From JAGTVG01 sp964389805 (lineage in GTDB: Bacteria > Bacteroidota > Bacteroidia > Cytophagales > Cyclobacteriaceae): a stretch of 64,000 bases of DNA. Where the stretch lies: assembly GCA_964389805.1 (NCBI GenBank), contig CAYMFU010000017.1:1-64000 (forward strand), written 5' to 3'. Made by a program: the position numbers and the translations under genes. The notes under the pieces are model-generated. The model was not told the origin of the DNA. It did not search any database and worked only from the letters and a program-made list of their open reading frames with translations. Below are positions 25,427-34,243 of this stretch, one piece after another (within the stretch, counting starts at the first letter, position 1; each line of letters begins with the position of its first letter).

Positions 25427-27259
25427 ATGAGAAGATTAAGTTTCGCGTTAGCAATTATAGGTACCATATTTTTTTCTGGTTGTGCGTTAAACCAGATGGT
25501 AAAAATGGCTAAGGATCAGGATCTAAAAGTGACTCCAAATCCTCTTGAATTACATGGAAACACTGTGGATGTCGAAGTATCGGCAACACTTCCTGTAAAG
25601 ATGTTAAAAAAGAATTTGGTATATGCTTTAGATGCCAGATACGAATACGAAGGACAGTCCTATGATTTAGAAAGGATTGAATTCGTGGCCAACGAATTCC
25701 CGGACAGGGATACAAATCAACCCAGAGTGGTTAAAAACTACAGTTTTGAGTATGCCCCAGGCATGGAAGATGGCAATCTGGTTGTTCAGGGTTATGCCAT
25801 TGATCCAAGGAAAGACAAAGAGGTTGAAGCTACTCCTGGAATGCCAATTGCTCCAGGTTTAATCACAACTCCATGGTTGGCACAAGACGAGTTTTATGTA
25901 GCTTTTGTAAGCTATGACTACAAAGACGATGAAGTAGATGGCTGGACACCTAATGAAGAATTGGAACCGGTAAATGTTAATTTCTATTTTGATCAGGGTC
26001 GTTCTTACCTTAGAGCATCTCTTAATACAGATGGTGAATCTAACAGGGATAAGCAGAAGTATCTGTCAGCATTTATTGCTGATAAAAACGTAACACGAAC
26101 AGTTACAATAACAGGTACACACTCTCCTGAAGGAACAGAAAGGGTAAACTCAGAACTTGCTCAAGACAGGGCTAAAAGAATCGAAGATTACTATCACGCG
26201 CAAATGAAGCGTTACGATTATAAAGGAATGGCCGATTCAGTTAAGTTCATTCTTAAGCCTGTGGTTGACGACTGGAGTAGTTTCAAAAAAGCGTTAAATG
26301 AGTACGATAAGATTTCAGCAGCCGAAAAGCAGGAATTTCTTAACGTTGTCAATGGTAGTGGAACTTTTGAAGATAAAGAAAAGAAATTACACAAACTCGC
26401 TTCGTATAAGAAGATCTTTGCTGATATCTATCCCGGTTTACGATCAGCTCAAACAGAAATTCTAAAGGTAGTGGATAAAAGATCTGATGCTGAAATAGCT
26501 GTTCTGGCAAAGATGATCGTTGAAGGAAAAGCTCCTGCTGATACGCTATCTTATGGTGAATTAGCATACGCTGCTCATTTAACACCATCACTTGCTGAAA
26601 AAGAAGCCATTTATCTGGTAGCTACAAAGCAATATCCTCAATTTGCATCACATAACAACTTAGGTGCTGTTTATTTGATCATGGCAGTAGAAGAATATAT
26701 ATTAGGTAATGATCCAACTGCTCATTATGAAAAGGCAGTTGTTCAGTTCGAAATATCAATTAAAGCACGTGAAACCAATCCTTATGCTCATGGCAACCTT
26801 GGTGTAGCAATGGCCTTGATCGATATGGATGGTCCTGCTCATGAAGAATTAGCAAAAGCTATAGAAATGAATCCTCCTGTAAAACATGCTAAAGGATTCA
26901 ATGGTGTTAAAGGTGCATTGGAAATTGGAGCTGGCGATTATGACGCAGCTGTTCAGACATTATCAAATGTTGAAGAGATCTGTCCTAACCTTTTTAACAG
27001 AGGTTTGGCATACCTTCTCAAGAAGGAATATGATGCAGCTACCAATAACTTTGATGAAGCCATCGAGAAAAATGCAGACTATTCCATGGCATATTATGGA
27101 AAAGCCATCGTTGCTGCAAGATCTGGAAACGGTGATCAAGTAGCTTCTAATCTTAAATCAGCTGTTCAAAAAGATCCTGATTTAAAAGAAGTTGCCTTGG
27201 ATGATCTGGAATTTGTTAAATTCGCAGATACCGATAGCTTTAGAAGCGCACTACAGTAA
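25427..27259 (+). CDS. lipoprotein with OmpA-like region and TPR repeats, function unknown
   Basis: 610 residues. I start at the ATG at 25427 because it gives a clean lipoprotein signal (MRRLSFALAIIGTIFFSGC, lipid on Cys19). Then come an N-terminal beta-rich domain (~25-190), an OmpA_C-like stretch (VNVNFYFDQGRSYLR, then TITGTHSPEGTERVNSELAQDRAKRIEDYY), and a C-terminal half with TPR-like helices (GNLGVAMALIDMDGPAHEELAKAIEMNP; FNRGLAYLLKKEYDAATNNFDEAIEKN). In the OmpA-like part the Asp that usually grips peptidoglycan is missing, although the Arg remains. It is a stand-alone gene with its own terminator. Likely a periplasmic or outer membrane scaffold; no named family recognised. Confidence 0.8.
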   Translation: MRRLSFALAIIGTIFFSGCALNQMVKMAKDQDLKVTPNPLELHGNTVDVEVSATLPVKMLKKNLVYALDARYEYEGQSYDLERIEFVANEFPDRDTNQPRVVKNYSFEYAPGMEDGNLVVQGYAIDPRKDKEVEATPGMPIAPGLITTPWLAQDEFYVAFVSYDYKDDEVDGWTPNEELEPVNVNFYFDQGRSYLRASLNTDGESNRDKQKYLSAFIADKNVTRTVTITGTHSPEGTERVNSELAQDRAKRIEDYYHAQMKRYDYKGMADSVKFILKPVVDDWSSFKKALNEYDKISAAEKQEFLNVVNGSGTFEDKEKKLHKLASYKKIFADIYPGLRSAQTEILKVVDKRSDAEIAVLAKMIVEGKAPADTLSYGELAYAAHLTPSLAEKEAIYLVATKQYPQFASHNNLGAVYLIMAVEEYILGNDPTAHYEKAVVQFEISIKARETNPYAHGNLGVAMALIDMDGPAHEELAKAIEMNPPVKHAKGFNGVKGALEIGAGDYDAAVQTLSNVEEICPNLFNRGLAYLLKKEYDAATNNFDEAIEKNADYSMAYYGKAIVAARSGNGDQVASNLKSAVQKDPDLKEVALDDLEFVKFADTDSFRSALQ

Positions 27260-27276
27260 AAATTATTAATAATTCG

Positions 27277-27312
27277 AAAAAGGCTGGTATAATGAATATC
27301 AGCCTTTTTTTT
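27277..27312 (+). terminator. intrinsic terminator after the TPR lipoprotein gene
   Basis: A 10-bp stem AAAAAGGCTG/CAGCCTTTTT with a 13-nt loop is followed by further T residues. Confidence 0.85.
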
Positions 27313-27332
27313 ATGTTTTCATTCCAATCTGC

Positions 27333-27364
27333 TTTGTTATTTGAGTACCTAATTCATATTTTTG
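27333..27364 (+). promoter_or_regulatory. predicted promoter of pdhB
   Basis: TTTG at 27333-27336, a 20-bp spacer and TATTTTTG at 27357-27364. This is a full match to the Bacteroidota -33/-7 consensus, about 22 bp before the ATG. Confidence 0.7.
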
Positions 27365-27386
27365 CAATCCGCTTTAATCAAATAAT

Positions 27387-28364
27387 ATGAGAGAAATTCA
27401 ATTTAGAGAAGCACTTCGAGAAGCAATGAGTGAGGAAATGAGACGGGACAAGTCTGTGTTTCTGATGGGTGAAGAAGTTGCTGAATACAATGGTGCCTAT
27501 AAAGTCAGTCAGGGCATGCTAGATGAATTTGGTCCCGACCGGATTCTGGATACGCCAATTACCGAGTTAGGCTTTGCGGGTTTAGGTATAGGAGCAGCAA
27601 TGAATGGCTTGAGGCCTATCATCGAGTTTATGACCTTCAATTTCTCACTTGTGGCCATAGACCAGCTTATCAATTCAGCTGCGAAAATGCTATATATGTC
27701 AGGCGGCCAGTATTCAGTCCCTATTGTTTTCAGAGGTGCAACAGGAAATGCAGGTCAGTTGGGTGCTCAACACTCTCAGAACTTCGAAAATTGGTATGCC
27801 AATACCCCAGGATTAAAAGTGGTGGTGCCTTCCAATCCGTATGATGCCAAAGGACTATTAAAATCCTCTATTCGTGATGCAGATCCGGTAATCTTTATGG
27901 AATCTGAATTATTGTATGGTGAAAAAGGAGAGGTCCCTGAAGGCGAATATCTGATCCCAATAGGTGCTGCCGATGTTAAGCAGGAAGGGAAGGATGTAAC
28001 TTTAGTATCCTTTGGCAAAATCATTAAAGTAGCGTATGAGGCAGCCAAGGAGCTCGAGAAAGATGGGATTTCATGTGAAATTATTGATCTAAGAACTATA
28101 CGGCCTATTGATTTCAAAGCGATTGTGGACTCAGTAAAAAAGACCAACCGACTGGTCATTGTTGAAGAAGCATGGCCACTGTCATCAATATCTTCTGAGA
28201 TTACCTATCACGTACAAAAGCATGCCTTTGATTATCTGGATGCTCCAATTCAAAGGATAGCATGTGCAGATGTACCATTTCCATATGCCCCTACTTTAAT
28301 TGAAGTTGCTTTACCAAATGTAAAAAAGACGATTGAGGCTGTAAAATCTGTAACGTACGTTTAA
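27387..28364 (+). CDS. pdhB: pyruvate dehydrogenase E1 component, beta subunit
   Basis: A 325-residue transketolase-type E1 beta subunit. It begins IQFREALREAMSEEM, has MGEEVAEYNGAYKVSQGM (with the Glu that activates thiamine diphosphate), DTPITELGFAGLGIGAAMNG, FRGATGNAGQLGAQHSQNFE, and the C-terminal transketolase_C domain (LRTIRPIDFKAIVDSVKKT). It forms the alpha2beta2 E1 that decarboxylates pyruvate and feeds acetyl-CoA into the TCA cycle. The alpha subunit and E2 genes are not adjacent. Branched-chain E1 beta is similar, but the DAPIQRIACADVPFPYAPTL region favours PdhB. Confidence 0.93.
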   Translation: MREIQFREALREAMSEEMRRDKSVFLMGEEVAEYNGAYKVSQGMLDEFGPDRILDTPITELGFAGLGIGAAMNGLRPIIEFMTFNFSLVAIDQLINSAAKMLYMSGGQYSVPIVFRGATGNAGQLGAQHSQNFENWYANTPGLKVVVPSNPYDAKGLLKSSIRDADPVIFMESELLYGEKGEVPEGEYLIPIGAADVKQEGKDVTLVSFGKIIKVAYEAAKELEKDGISCEIIDLRTIRPIDFKAIVDSVKKTNRLVIVEEAWPLSSISSEITYHVQKHAFDYLDAPIQRIACADVPFPYAPTLIEVALPNVKKTIEAVKSVTYV

Positions 28365-29699
28365 TTATTTGGGAGCACCGGGGAAATTCATATTGGCGAG
28401 ACTTCTCTTGCCACCCATTTTGTTCATGGTCTTCATCATCTTTTTCATTTCGCCAAATTGTTTGAGCAGGTTGTTTACTTCCTGAATGGATGTTCCGCTT
28501 CCAACAGCTATTCGCTTTCTTCGGCTTCCGTTTAAAACATCCGGATTTTCTCTTTCAAAAATGGTCATAGAGCGGATGATTGCCTCTATTGGCCTGAAAG
28601 AATCATCATCTATATCAATGCTTTTTAAAGCTTTACCCATCCCGGGAATCATGCCTACAAGATCTTGGATATTTCCCATCTTTTTTATTTGTTGTAGTTG
28701 GGAAAGAAAATCATTGAAATCAAACTGGTTTTTGCGAATCTTTTTATTGAGTCGCCGGGCTTCATCCTCATCAAAAGTCTGTTGTGCCCTTTCAACAAGT
28801 GAGATAACATCTCCCATACCCAGAATCCTCTGGGCCATCCTGTCCGGGTGAAAAACATCGATGGCATCCATTTTCTCACCTGTGCTGATGAATTTTATAG
28901 GCTTATCAACAACAGTCCGAATGGATAAAGCAGCCCCGCCACGTGAATCACCATCAAGCTTTGTTAATACTACACCATCAAAATTCAATTGCTCATTAAA
29001 AGATTTAGCAGTATTAACAGCATCCTGACCAGTCATTGAGTCCACAACAAATAAAGTTTCAGATGGATTAAGGGATTCCTTTAGGGAGGTGATTTCTTTC
29101 ATCATCTGCTCATCAATCGCTAAACGACCCGCGGTATCAATAATCACAAACTTTTTATTAGTGGACTTTGCATGCTTGATAGCATTTTTAGCTATTTCAA
29201 GTGCGTTTTTGTTTTCAGGTTCTGCGTATACTTCAGTATCTACCTGCTCTCCAATTACCTTTAGCTGTTCAATAGCTGCAGGGCGATAAATATCACAAGC
29301 GACAAGTAAGGTATTGCTACTTTGTGGTTTAAGGTGCCTGGCCAATTTGCCAGCGAAGGTTGTTTTACCAGATCCCTGTAAACCTGCTACGAGTATGATG
29401 GCCGGATCACCTTTCAGGTTTATCTCCGTGTGGATCCCCCCCATCAGTTCGGTGAGTTCCTCTGCTACTATCTTCGTTAAAAGCTGCCCGGGAGAAACTG
29501 CAATTAAAACATCACGACCTAGCGCCTCCTCCTTTATTTTATCGGTAACATCCTTGGCTACCTTATAATTAACATCAGCATCTATCAGGGCTCTGCGTAT
29601 CTCCTTTACGGTAGTGGCCACATTTATTTCAGTGATCCTACCTTGTCCTTTTAGGGATTTAAAAGCCCTTTCTAACTTGATATTTAAATTTTCGAACAT
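28365..29699 (-). CDS. ffh: signal recognition particle protein Ffh
   Basis: A 444-residue SRP54 GTPase that targets nascent membrane and secretory proteins to FtsY. It has an N-terminal four-helix bundle, the G1 motif GLQGSGKTTFAGKLARHLK, ACDIYRPAAIEQL, the G3 DTAGR, G4 TKLDGDSRGGAAL, and a methionine-rich M domain (IPGMGKALK; QFGEMKKMMKTMNKMGGK) that binds signal peptides and 4.5S RNA. The stop codon abuts that of pdhB with no space, so the two genes are convergent. Confidence 0.97.
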   Translation of the reverse strand: MFENLNIKLERAFKSLKGQGRITEINVATTVKEIRRALIDADVNYKVAKDVTDKIKEEALGRDVLIAVSPGQLLTKIVAEELTELMGGIHTEINLKGDPAIILVAGLQGSGKTTFAGKLARHLKPQSSNTLLVACDIYRPAAIEQLKVIGEQVDTEVYAEPENKNALEIAKNAIKHAKSTNKKFVIIDTAGRLAIDEQMMKEITSLKESLNPSETLFVVDSMTGQDAVNTAKSFNEQLNFDGVVLTKLDGDSRGGAALSIRTVVDKPIKFISTGEKMDAIDVFHPDRMAQRILGMGDVISLVERAQQTFDEDEARRLNKKIRKNQFDFNDFLSQLQQIKKMGNIQDLVGMIPGMGKALKSIDIDDDSFRPIEAIIRSMTIFERENPDVLNGSRRKRIAVGSGTSIQEVNNLLKQFGEMKKMMKTMNKMGGKRSLANMNFPGAPK

Positions 29700-29719
29700 A
29701 TTTTCATTGCTTTAAACAG

Positions 29720-29727
29720 CAAAAATA
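29720..29727 (-). promoter_or_regulatory. -7 box upstream of ffh
   Basis: On the minus strand TATTTTTG matches TAnnTTTG, about 20 bp upstream of the ffh ATG. Confidence 0.5.
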
Positions 29728-29758
29728 ACCAATTCAATGCATTTAAAGAATATTGACC

Positions 29759-30775
29759 TTATTCATTGTAAATGACATGCAGCAAAGTCTGGCCTACAGC
29801 CTTGAGGGTACCTTTGTCAATAAGGTCCATATTGTCATTTTGAGTATGATGATAGGATCCAAAATAGGAATTTGGATCCTCAGGATCATATTCGACGATG
29901 TTGATCATTGGAATTTTAGCATCACGGTTTACAAAAATATGGTCATCAGTAATGCCAGGACTGGTCTGATTGATAAAATACTGGCTGAATCCGGATATAT
30001 GTCCTGCATCCCATACCTTTTCAACCACCTTTTTTGCATACTGCATTGATCCGCCTTCTCTATAAAATGTTGCTCCTCTTCCTCCGACCATATCAAGTAA
30101 TATTCCGTAATAGGCCATATAATTTCTTTTATGTTTGTTTTTAGACCAGTATTGAGATCCTAGACACCAATAAATTTTACTGGTATTCAGAATTTCCCCT
30201 TCATAAAAATCAGGTTCGCCATAATCTTCGCCATCAAAAAAAATGATATCTATACCAGCGTTTTTGGGTTCATGCATTGATACAATCCTGGCAATTTCAA
30301 GAAGTACCCCAACTCCACTACCACTGTCGTTTGCTCCATCAAACGGTCTTTGAGGTTTTTCCGCATCCTTATCCGAAAAAGGTCTTGTATCCCAATGTGC
30401 CCCCAATAATATTCTCCTTGATTTTTCAGGATGAAAACTGGCGATAATATTCTTTAGGGAAAGGATCTCTCCATTATACGTGGATTCCTGAAATTCCTGT
30501 GACTCAACAACTGCATTGAAAGACTTCAATTTAGTCTCCAGGTAAGTTCCGGTTTGAAAATGAGATGGAGTGTTAGGTATTCTGGGCCCAAATTCGACCT
30601 GTTTCCGGATATAATAATAAGCTGAATCAGCATTAAACTCAGGCGCCACTACAAGTGGCTTTATATCCGCAGGGCGTTCTGCACTTTTTCCAAGGTCTCT
30701 ATCCGGTTTGCAGCTTACAAAAACCAAGGCAGTAAAGAAGACTATGATCCATGCCCGATTTAAATTACTCTTCAT
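29759..30775 (-). CDS. glutaminyl-peptide cyclotransferase, M28 family lipoprotein
   Basis: 338 residues from the ATG at 30775, which gives a lipoprotein signal (FTALVFVSC). The fold is M28 peptidase-like with one zinc: LLGAHWDTRPF, DGANDSGSGVGVLLEIA, FFDGEDYGE, and SYHHTQNDNMD. The WCLGSQYWSK stretch and single-zinc pattern match the glutaminyl cyclase branch. The enzyme turns N-terminal Gln into pyroglutamate. In Bacteroidota it processes exported proteins whose signal-peptidase-I site leaves Gln at +1, as several proteins of this window do. It overlaps the end of cysS by 11 bp. Confidence 0.85.
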   Translation of the reverse strand: MKSNLNRAWIIVFFTALVFVSCKPDRDLGKSAERPADIKPLVVAPEFNADSAYYYIRKQVEFGPRIPNTPSHFQTGTYLETKLKSFNAVVESQEFQESTYNGEILSLKNIIASFHPEKSRRILLGAHWDTRPFSDKDAEKPQRPFDGANDSGSGVGVLLEIARIVSMHEPKNAGIDIIFFDGEDYGEPDFYEGEILNTSKIYWCLGSQYWSKNKHKRNYMAYYGILLDMVGGRGATFYREGGSMQYAKKVVEKVWDAGHISGFSQYFINQTSPGITDDHIFVNRDAKIPMINIVEYDPEDPNSYFGSYHHTQNDNMDLIDKGTLKAVGQTLLHVIYNE

Positions 30776-32255
30776 ATGCCCAATCAATTTGGTTTTTCAT
30801 ATCCTTAAGAACAATACCAAGCTTTTTTAGTTCTGCGCGTATCTGATCCACTTTGTCATAGTCTTTCGCTGATTTGGCTTCTTTATAAAACTGTAGTAAA
30901 ATATTCAGGAGACTTTCCTGATCGTCAATCTGTTCTTCCCGTATGCCCAGGATTTCCGTGGTAAAAACCAGAAAAGTATTGATTAGTTTGTCAAAAGTAT
31001 CATTACCAATTTTTGATGGTTTCAAATTGTCGGTTTGTATTGAGTTTATTTTTTTCAATAAGTTAAAAAGATGACTGATGGTTACGGCTGTATTAAAATC
31101 ATCATTCATTGCCCTATAACAATTGTCACATATCTGATTGATTTGTTGTACCTGTGTTTCATTCAATTCGCCGTTTTCCTCATCAGTAAATCTAAGAGAC
31201 TTTGCTAGTTTTATGCCATTTGCGATCTTTTTATACCCTTTTAAGGCAGCTTTGAGTGCATCATTTGAAAAATCAAGTGTGCTTGAATAATGTGATTGAA
31301 GCATAAAAAACCGAACTGTCATAGGAGAATAGGACTGATCAAGTAGTTCATGGTCTCCCGTTAATAACTCCTCTGGAAGAAATGAATTTCCCAGGGACTT
31401 ACTCATCTTCTGACCGTTCACCGTTAGCATGTTTGTATGGAGCCAGTATTTTGCTGGTGATTGATCATAAGCACTTACTGACTGTGCTATTTCACATTCA
31501 TGATGTGGGAATTTGAGATCCATTCCTCCACCATGAATGTCGAAGGATTTTCCAAGGTATTTTGTGCTCATAACCGAACATTCAAGGTGCCATCCCGGGA
31601 AGCCAATACCCCATGGAGAAGACCATTTCATGATATGCTCAGGAGTAGTATTTTTCCATAAAGCAAAATCCTCTGTATTTCTCTTTTCATCCTGCCCATC
31701 CAAATCCCTGCTGCCAGACACCAGGTCTTCAAGAACCCGTCCGCTGAGAATACCATAATCATTTGATTTTTTATAAGAATTGATATCAAAATATACCGAT
31801 CCATTTACTACATAGGCGAGTCCCTTTTTTATGATAGTTTCAATCATTTGGATCTGTTCCTGGATATGACCTGTGGCTGTTGGTTCAATATCCGGAGATT
31901 GGATATTGAATAATTCCATCACCTTGTGAAAACCCAGGGTATACCTGTGCACGATTTCCATAGGCTCAAGATTTTCAAGTTTCGCCTTTTTAGCTATCTT
32001 ATCCTCACCTTCATCCAGATCATTTTCAAGATGACCGACATCTGTTATATTTCGAACATACCTGACCTTATAACCCAGGTGCCGTAAATATCTGTTCATT
32101 ACATCAAAACTTAGAAAAGTCCTGACATTCCCTAAATGAACATCACTGTAGACTGTAGGTCCGCAAACATACATCCCTACCAACGGAGGATTAATCGGTT
32201 CAAATAATTCCTTTTTCCTTGTTAAGGTATTCGTTACCCTAAGTTGATTGACCAT
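30765..32255 (-). CDS. cysS: cysteine--tRNA ligase
   Basis: A 496-residue class I synthetase. It has the zinc cysteine in YVCGPTVYSDVHLGNVRT (with HLGN as the HIGH variant), a second zinc ligand cluster in GWHLECSVMS and HGGGMDLKFPHHECE, and the KMSKSLGNS loop that binds ATP. The C-terminal part includes the DALR region and ends with VLKDMKNQIDWAYEE. Start at 32255 gives the usual N-terminus for the phylum. It is probably co-transcribed with the downstream cyclase gene. Confidence 0.96.
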   Translation of the reverse strand: MVNQLRVTNTLTRKKELFEPINPPLVGMYVCGPTVYSDVHLGNVRTFLSFDVMNRYLRHLGYKVRYVRNITDVGHLENDLDEGEDKIAKKAKLENLEPMEIVHRYTLGFHKVMELFNIQSPDIEPTATGHIQEQIQMIETIIKKGLAYVVNGSVYFDINSYKKSNDYGILSGRVLEDLVSGSRDLDGQDEKRNTEDFALWKNTTPEHIMKWSSPWGIGFPGWHLECSVMSTKYLGKSFDIHGGGMDLKFPHHECEIAQSVSAYDQSPAKYWLHTNMLTVNGQKMSKSLGNSFLPEELLTGDHELLDQSYSPMTVRFFMLQSHYSSTLDFSNDALKAALKGYKKIANGIKLAKSLRFTDEENGELNETQVQQINQICDNCYRAMNDDFNTAVTISHLFNLLKKINSIQTDNLKPSKIGNDTFDKLINTFLVFTTEILGIREEQIDDQESLLNILLQFYKEAKSAKDYDKVDQIRAELKKLGIVLKDMKNQIDWAYEE

Positions 32256-32400
32256 TTTATTCTAAAGAAAATTATTATTTATGGATTACAAAAGTGGAAG
32301 AATAGTCATTAATAGTGAAATAAATACAATTATATTTTCAAGATAATGTGTATTGCCCATAATTCTCATTTTACCTTATCAATCACTTAAATCACAAAAA

Positions 32401-32431
32401 TTTGTTTTGATTTCCATTTTAAGTATCTTTG
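32401..32431 (+). promoter_or_regulatory. predicted promoter of rimP-nusA-infB
   Basis: TTTG at 32401-32404, a 19-bp spacer and TATCTTTG at 32424-32431. This is a perfect Bacteroidota-type promoter. Initiation would be near 32438, just before a terminator-like hairpin. Confidence 0.7.
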
Positions 32432-32455
32432 CGTCTGAATTATATCTTTTGTGAT

Positions 32456-32480
32456 AGAGGGGACACAAGTCCCCTCTTTT
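32456..32480 (+). promoter_or_regulatory. leader hairpin with U-run before rimP
   Basis: A perfect 9-bp stem AGAGGGGAC/GTCCCCTCT with an ACAA loop is followed by TTT (32478-32480). It begins about 18 nt after the predicted transcription start and has the form of an intrinsic terminator or attenuator. NusA, encoded by the next gene, acts on such hairpins, so feedback control is plausible but unproven. Confidence 0.65.
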
Positions 32481-32492
32481 ATTGGATTAAAA

Positions 32493-32957
32493 TTGAAATT
32501 AAAGTCTGAAGAAATACAGAGAATAACGGAGGGATATTTACCCGATGACTCTTTTTTTGTTGTTGATGTGAAATTAACAGGGAAAAGAGGCAATGAAAAA
32601 GTGGTGATCCTGATCGATGGCGACAAGGACATCAGTGTGGATATTTGTGCTAATATTTCCCGTTCTGTTTCCGATGAGTTGGAGTTGAATAATATGTTTG
32701 AGGAAAGTTATACCCTGGAGGTATCCTCTCCAGGAGTAGATTTTCCTTTAACATCTAAAAGGCAATATAATAAAAATGTAGGCAGGCAATTGAAAATCGA
32801 CCTGCTTAACGGGGAAAGGATTAAAGGCGATTTGAAAGGGTCCGATAATTCAGGAATTACCTTGAATGTTTATAAAGGTAAGAACATGGAGAATGAAGAT
32901 TTATTTATTCCTTTTTCAGATATAAAAAGCAGTAAAGTATTAGTGGCATTTAAATAA
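32493..32957 (+). CDS. rimP: ribosome maturation factor RimP
   Basis: A RimP protein of about 154 residues that helps assemble the 30S subunit. Typical parts are the N-terminal domain with FFVVDVKLTGKRGNEKVVILIDGDKDISVDICANISR and ESYTLEVSSPGVDFPLTSKRQ, then an SH3-like C-terminal domain (GRQLKIDLLNGERIKGDLKG). An alternative GTG start at 32451 would place 14 extra codons over the leader hairpin, which is unlikely. I prefer the TTG at 32493 (MKLKSEEIQRITEGYL), which matches family length. Confidence 0.85.
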   Translation: MKLKSEEIQRITEGYLPDDSFFVVDVKLTGKRGNEKVVILIDGDKDISVDICANISRSVSDELELNNMFEESYTLEVSSPGVDFPLTSKRQYNKNVGRQLKIDLLNGERIKGDLKGSDNSGITLNVYKGKNMENEDLFIPFSDIKSSKVLVAFK

Positions 32958-32962
32958 AAACA

Positions 32963-34204
32963 ATGGACGCTAGAATATTAATAGAGTCATTTGCTGAGTT
33001 TGCTAGAAACAAAAATGTGGATCGTCCTACCATGATCCGAATACTGGAAGATGTATTCAGGACCATGATCAGGAAAAAATTTACTGAAGATGACAATTTC
33101 GATATTGTGATCAATGCGGATAAGGGCGATCTTGAAATTTGGCGTTTCAGAGAAATAGTGGATGATAACTCTGAAGATATTTGGGACCATGATAAGATTA
33201 GTCTTTCAGAAGCTAAAAAAATAGAGCCTGATTTTGAAATTGGCGAAGAGGTTTCTGAAGAGATCAAACTGGAGGATTTTGGAAGAAGGGCAGTAATGAT
33301 GGCCCGACAAACCTTGATGCAGAAAATCAAGGACCTTGAAAAAGATTTACTCTTCCAGAAATATAAGGATCTTGTTGGAGAGCTGATTATGGGTGAAGTA
33401 TACCAGGTTTTACCCCGTGAAGTTCTTCTTATAGATGCTGAAGGCAATGAATTGATCCTTCCGAAAACTGAACAAATTGCCAAAGACAGGTATAGAAAAG
33501 GTGAATCAGTACGTGCTGTTGTACAACGGGTGGAAATGGTGAATGGAAATCCAAGAATAATTTTATCAAGAACTTCTCCGAAATTCCTGGAAAGATTATT
33601 TGAAAGTGAAGTTCCAGAAGTTTTCGATGGTTTGATTACCATTAAGAACGTGGTACGAGAGCCTGGTGAAAGGGCCAAAGTAGCCGTAGAGTCATATGAC
33701 GATCGAATTGATCCTGTAGGTGCTTGTGTCGGGATGAAAGGATCGCGGATCCATAGTATCGTTAGGGAACTTCAGAATGAAAATATTGATGTGATCAACT
33801 GTACTGATAATCTTGAACTGTACATTCAGCGCGCCTTGAGCCCTGCAAAAATTACATCAATAAGAATAGAAGAAGATAATGGAAGGGTTTCAGTTTTCAT
33901 GAAACCAGACCAGGTATCCCTGGCCATCGGAAAAGGTGGTCACAATATCAAATTGGCCAGTAAATTGGTAGGATATGAAATAGACGTATTCAGGGATATT
34001 GATGAAAGCGAGGAGGAGGATGTTGACCTTGATGAATTCATAGATGAAATCGATGATTGGGTAATTGACGAATTGAAAAGGGTCGGCCTTGATACTGCTA
34101 GAAGTGTTTTGGCCCTACCTAAGGAAGATATACTCAGAAGAACTGATTTAGAAGAAGAGACGATTGATGATATATTGAAAGTATTAAACCAGGAGTTTGA
34201 ATAA
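32963..34204 (+). CDS. nusA: transcription termination/antitermination factor NusA
   Basis: 413 residues: an N-terminal RNA-polymerase-binding domain, an S1 domain (ELIMGEVYQVLPREVLLIDAEGNELILP), and two KH domains (GACVGMKGSRIHSIVRELQNE; SLAIGKGGHNIKLASKLVGYEI). It is followed by an acidic stretch (ESEEEDVDLDEF) and one helix-hairpin-helix-like segment. The tandem acidic repeats at the E. coli C-terminus are absent, as usual outside proteobacteria. It modulates pausing and termination and starts 5 bp after the rimP stop. Confidence 0.97.
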   Translation: MDARILIESFAEFARNKNVDRPTMIRILEDVFRTMIRKKFTEDDNFDIVINADKGDLEIWRFREIVDDNSEDIWDHDKISLSEAKKIEPDFEIGEEVSEEIKLEDFGRRAVMMARQTLMQKIKDLEKDLLFQKYKDLVGELIMGEVYQVLPREVLLIDAEGNELILPKTEQIAKDRYRKGESVRAVVQRVEMVNGNPRIILSRTSPKFLERLFESEVPEVFDGLITIKNVVREPGERAKVAVESYDDRIDPVGACVGMKGSRIHSIVRELQNENIDVINCTDNLELYIQRALSPAKITSIRIEEDNGRVSVFMKPDQVSLAIGKGGHNIKLASKLVGYEIDVFRDIDESEEEDVDLDEFIDEIDDWVIDELKRVGLDTARSVLALPKEDILRRTDLEEETIDDILKVLNQEFE

Positions 34205-34243
34205 TACTTTTCGGTAATTAAAAGCTAAATTGACTGTAACAAT

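Noticed and set aside
32451..32492. N-terminal extension of RimP from a GTG start
   Set aside because: The codons coincide with a perfect hairpin and match no RimP sequence pattern.
32950..33678. 242-codon open frame on the minus strand opposite nusA
   Set aside because: Rich in Ser, Thr and Ile with no domain; nusA on the other strand has full family motifs. It is a shadow of codon use.
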